Assembly: GCA_002118135.1 (NCBI GenBank)
Contig: BDIU01000241.1
Span: 20,989-84,988 of the forward strand
From: Trebouxia sp. TZW2008
Lineage: Eukaryota > Chlorophyta > Trebouxiophyceae > Trebouxiales > Trebouxiaceae
Direction of reading: 5' to 3'
Length of the DNA: 64,000 nucleotides
The notes beneath the pieces were generated by a model, which saw only the letters and a list, made by a program, of their open reading frames with translations, ran no database searches and was not told the DNA's origin. Position 1 is the stretch's first letter. Every line of letters starts with the position of its first letter. Below are positions 62,039 through 64,000 of this stretch, one piece after another. A program made the position numbers and the translations under genes.

Positions 62039-62654
62039 AGCTTGCTTCATTCTGCAGTTGAGCATGACTGCTACAATGTCACGTAGTGACCATTACTTGG
62101 CATTCAGTACGATCTGTGGGCCTAAAATGACATCACGTTCACCCTGCCACAATGGGGTCAAACCACTTCAGGTCTGTTATATACAAGTGCAAGGACTTGA
62201 TGCACAAATAGGCTCTTCTTGGTGTGGGAGCATGTGTCTGTATAGTGTGGACAACTTACTATTGTTGACCTCAAAGCTCTTCACAGAGGGCCTAATGTGA
62301 CGATGCGTTACAATCTACGACAAAAACATGGCTAATGCTGTGACTCATTGCAGCCGACAGGCTAAGATCTGCCCTATCAACCACTGGTGTATACTCTACA
62401 CCTCCTGCTTGCGCATCTAAGCTCTTTCTTGCATTTGCATTCTCGCGCGGTGCATGTCTGCATGTCAATATAAGTTGATGTTTTGGGCTGCTCACCTGGC
62501 AAACCCCTAACTGGTTTAGCCGCGCTCTAGCTTGCAAAATTCTTAGCTGATCATTGAAACACCACTGGTGTCAACACCAAGTGCTTCACATTCAGCCACC
62601 TGTTCGGGCTTCAATTGTGCTTGTATAGGTTGTCAAGCTGGGGACAAGCTGTTG

Positions 62655-62750
62655 ATATAGATGTATATGTATATATATATATATATACAAGACTTATTTA
62701 TTATTATAATTTATTATTATGATTTATATGATTTATATATAGAGCACTGA
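62655..62750. repeat. AT-rich microsatellite (TA)n and (TTA)n
   Basis: A (TA)n tract of about 20 bp at 62675 followed by TTATTATTATAATTTATTAT-type sequence. It sits just upstream of the 62784 gene model. Confidence 0.95.
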
Positions 62751-62783
62751 CCATTTGCTACCAGCTGCATACCTTGGAGCCTG

Positions 62784-63667
62784 ATGTCTGAATTGGGTGT
62801 GCGTTTGATGTTCACAGAAGAACAAACATTCAGATACTGTCTGACATGTGCTGTCCAATGTTGTTGCCTGACACTTGCTGCTGCTGATTTGCCACTTCTG
62901 AATCCTGTATTTCGCTCACCAGTATGTGGTAGCTCCAGCAACCGTGTCTTGCTCAGCAACGGCGCTTTACTTCGTTCTCACGGCTCTACTTGTATCGGAT
63001 CTCAGGAACGTTTCGGTGACTGTTCCGCTACGTTCATTGCCACTCCCCTCGTGGGTGATCTTGAAAGCTCTGCAAGAAACCCACACCAGGATGCGTGCTG
63101 TTGCACTTCAAGGTTGGCGGAAGCAGACGTGATCAGCCTTGCAACTGCTTGCTGCAGCGACTGAGGACTGTGTGCCCACAGGTTGTGGTGCAGTATAGTT
63201 TGTGACCTCACTTCGCAGAGCTGTAATACAGAGTGTCAGCAGCCCTGCTGCATGGTATGCTTCGCTACTACAGGATAACACAGTTTGCTGCATTTATGAC
63301 TGCAGTGACAGTGCAGTGTTTACTTGCCCTTAGGCAGGTCTTTGGAGGGTGCCTTGCCAGGCCGGAACTCACAGCACGCTGAAGCAAGGATTCTATGTAG
63401 CAGCCAGCCACTGAGCAAAGGTATGAAATCACAGCTACCCCAGTTGTGGGCATCTCAGTGCAAGCAACCATTGCACAGCATCTTCATGTTCCTGCTACTT
63501 TGCAACACATTGGATGCTGCACTGTGTGGCAGTGGTCGCACATTTCAGCTTGTGTCGCATCCTTGCTGTGGTCCACAGTGTGCAGCCAAGTGTTGACAGT
63601 CAACCTGCAATGTGGATGCAATGTGCTGGCTGACAGCAACCTCCAAGACATTTCCTTATGCTCCTGA
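62784..63667 (+). CDS. Possible three-exon gene, unknown 211-aa protein
   Basis: Exons 62784-63112, 63338-63420, 63444-63667; total 636 nt with compatible phases (2, then 1). The second intron would be only 23 nt, too short for normal splicing, so the last junction is doubtful and exon 2 may join elsewhere. The product is Cys- and Ser-rich (GALLRSHGSTCIGSQERFGD; PHQDACCCTSR). No family is recognised. A TGTAA at 63727-63731 lies 60 nt after the stop. A minus-strand reading of the same CpG-rich block is also open, so the strand is not certain. Confidence 0.25.
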
Positions 63668-63726
63668 GCACAACTAGTCAAAAGCAATAGCGATTTGCAC
63701 AGGCATGGCGAAAACTTTGGGATCTG

Positions 63727-63731
63727 TGTAA
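63727..63731 (+). terminator. Possible TGTAA signal
   Basis: TGTAA lies about 60 nt after the tentative stop at 63667; weak support for the gene model above. Confidence 0.25.
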
Positions 63732-64000
63732 CGGATTACCGTCACTACAATTTACATTACACATGCTGATGATTACTCATCACTTCTTCCGCTTACTAGA
63801 CCTGCACATCAACCACCAGTGTTATCTCAACACTCCCTATTCACGGAAGTTACTGTGTGACAAGCGCAGACTTGTCACAATTGGTTTCGGACCCTCGGTA
63901 CTCGTTTCAGTGACGTTACAGCACTCGACTGCAACTTGCAGCGTTTGATTTGGTTACCAATAGTTCAGAGTCGTTTCTGGCAAGCATGGCTGGTCGACCT
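63732..64000. other. Right edge, nothing assigned
   Basis: CpG content rises towards the end of the window, and an ATG in the context AGCATGG occurs at about 63985. It could be the start of a gene outside the window. Confidence 0.3.

Noticed and set aside
63985..64000. Start codon of a new gene at the right edge
   Set aside because: Only five codons are visible; it cannot be supported.

Overview
The window looks like nuclear DNA of a green alga. Genes are dense with spliceosomal introns, splice sites are mostly GT-AG with TGCAG acceptors, and TGTAA elements resembling chlorophyte polyadenylation signals follow several stop codons. A very large hydroxyproline-rich-type wall/matrix protein gene fills the centre. 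Gene models were built by hand from reading frames, splice sites and intron phase. For every multi-exon model the summed coding length is an exact multiple of three.

Layout. (1) 471-17192, minus strand: separase, 28 exons, about 2284 aa, with the complete C-terminal protease domain (catalytic His and Cys visible). (2) 18035-20752, plus strand, divergent from separase: an unrecognised 248-aa protein with a perfect destruction-box match and a tandemly amplified exon. (3) 21660-24085, minus: a two-exon MATE-family transporter with a plastid-type N-terminal extension. (4) 24.1-28.5 kb: no gene I can defend. (5) About 28512-28626, minus: U5 snRNA. (6) 29174-33100, plus: the splicing factor CWC25, 8 exons, 543 aa, head to head with U5. 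(7) 33937-59326, plus: one 25-kb, 26-exon gene predicted to encode a secreted 5312-aa modular Pro/Thr/Ala-rich glycoprotein. (8) 60054-62038 and 62784-63667, plus: two small multi-exon genes of unknown function.

The most unusual object is the 5312-aa matrix protein. Its centre repeats a cassette seven times: a long exon coding for a Pro-rich spacer plus a Cys-rich module, then a micro-exon of exactly 46 nt. The last Cys of each module lies at the start of the next long exon, so neighbouring cassettes are interlocked by splicing. Further modules (ShKT-like, a repeated N-terminal-type module, an Ig-like C-terminus) flank the cassettes. I do not recognise the ten-Cys module.

Two functional themes recur in neighbouring genes. 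U5 snRNA and CWC25 are both spliceosome components and share one intergenic region. Separase shares a divergent promoter region with a small charged D-box protein that could be tested as a securin candidate. That last point is inference only.
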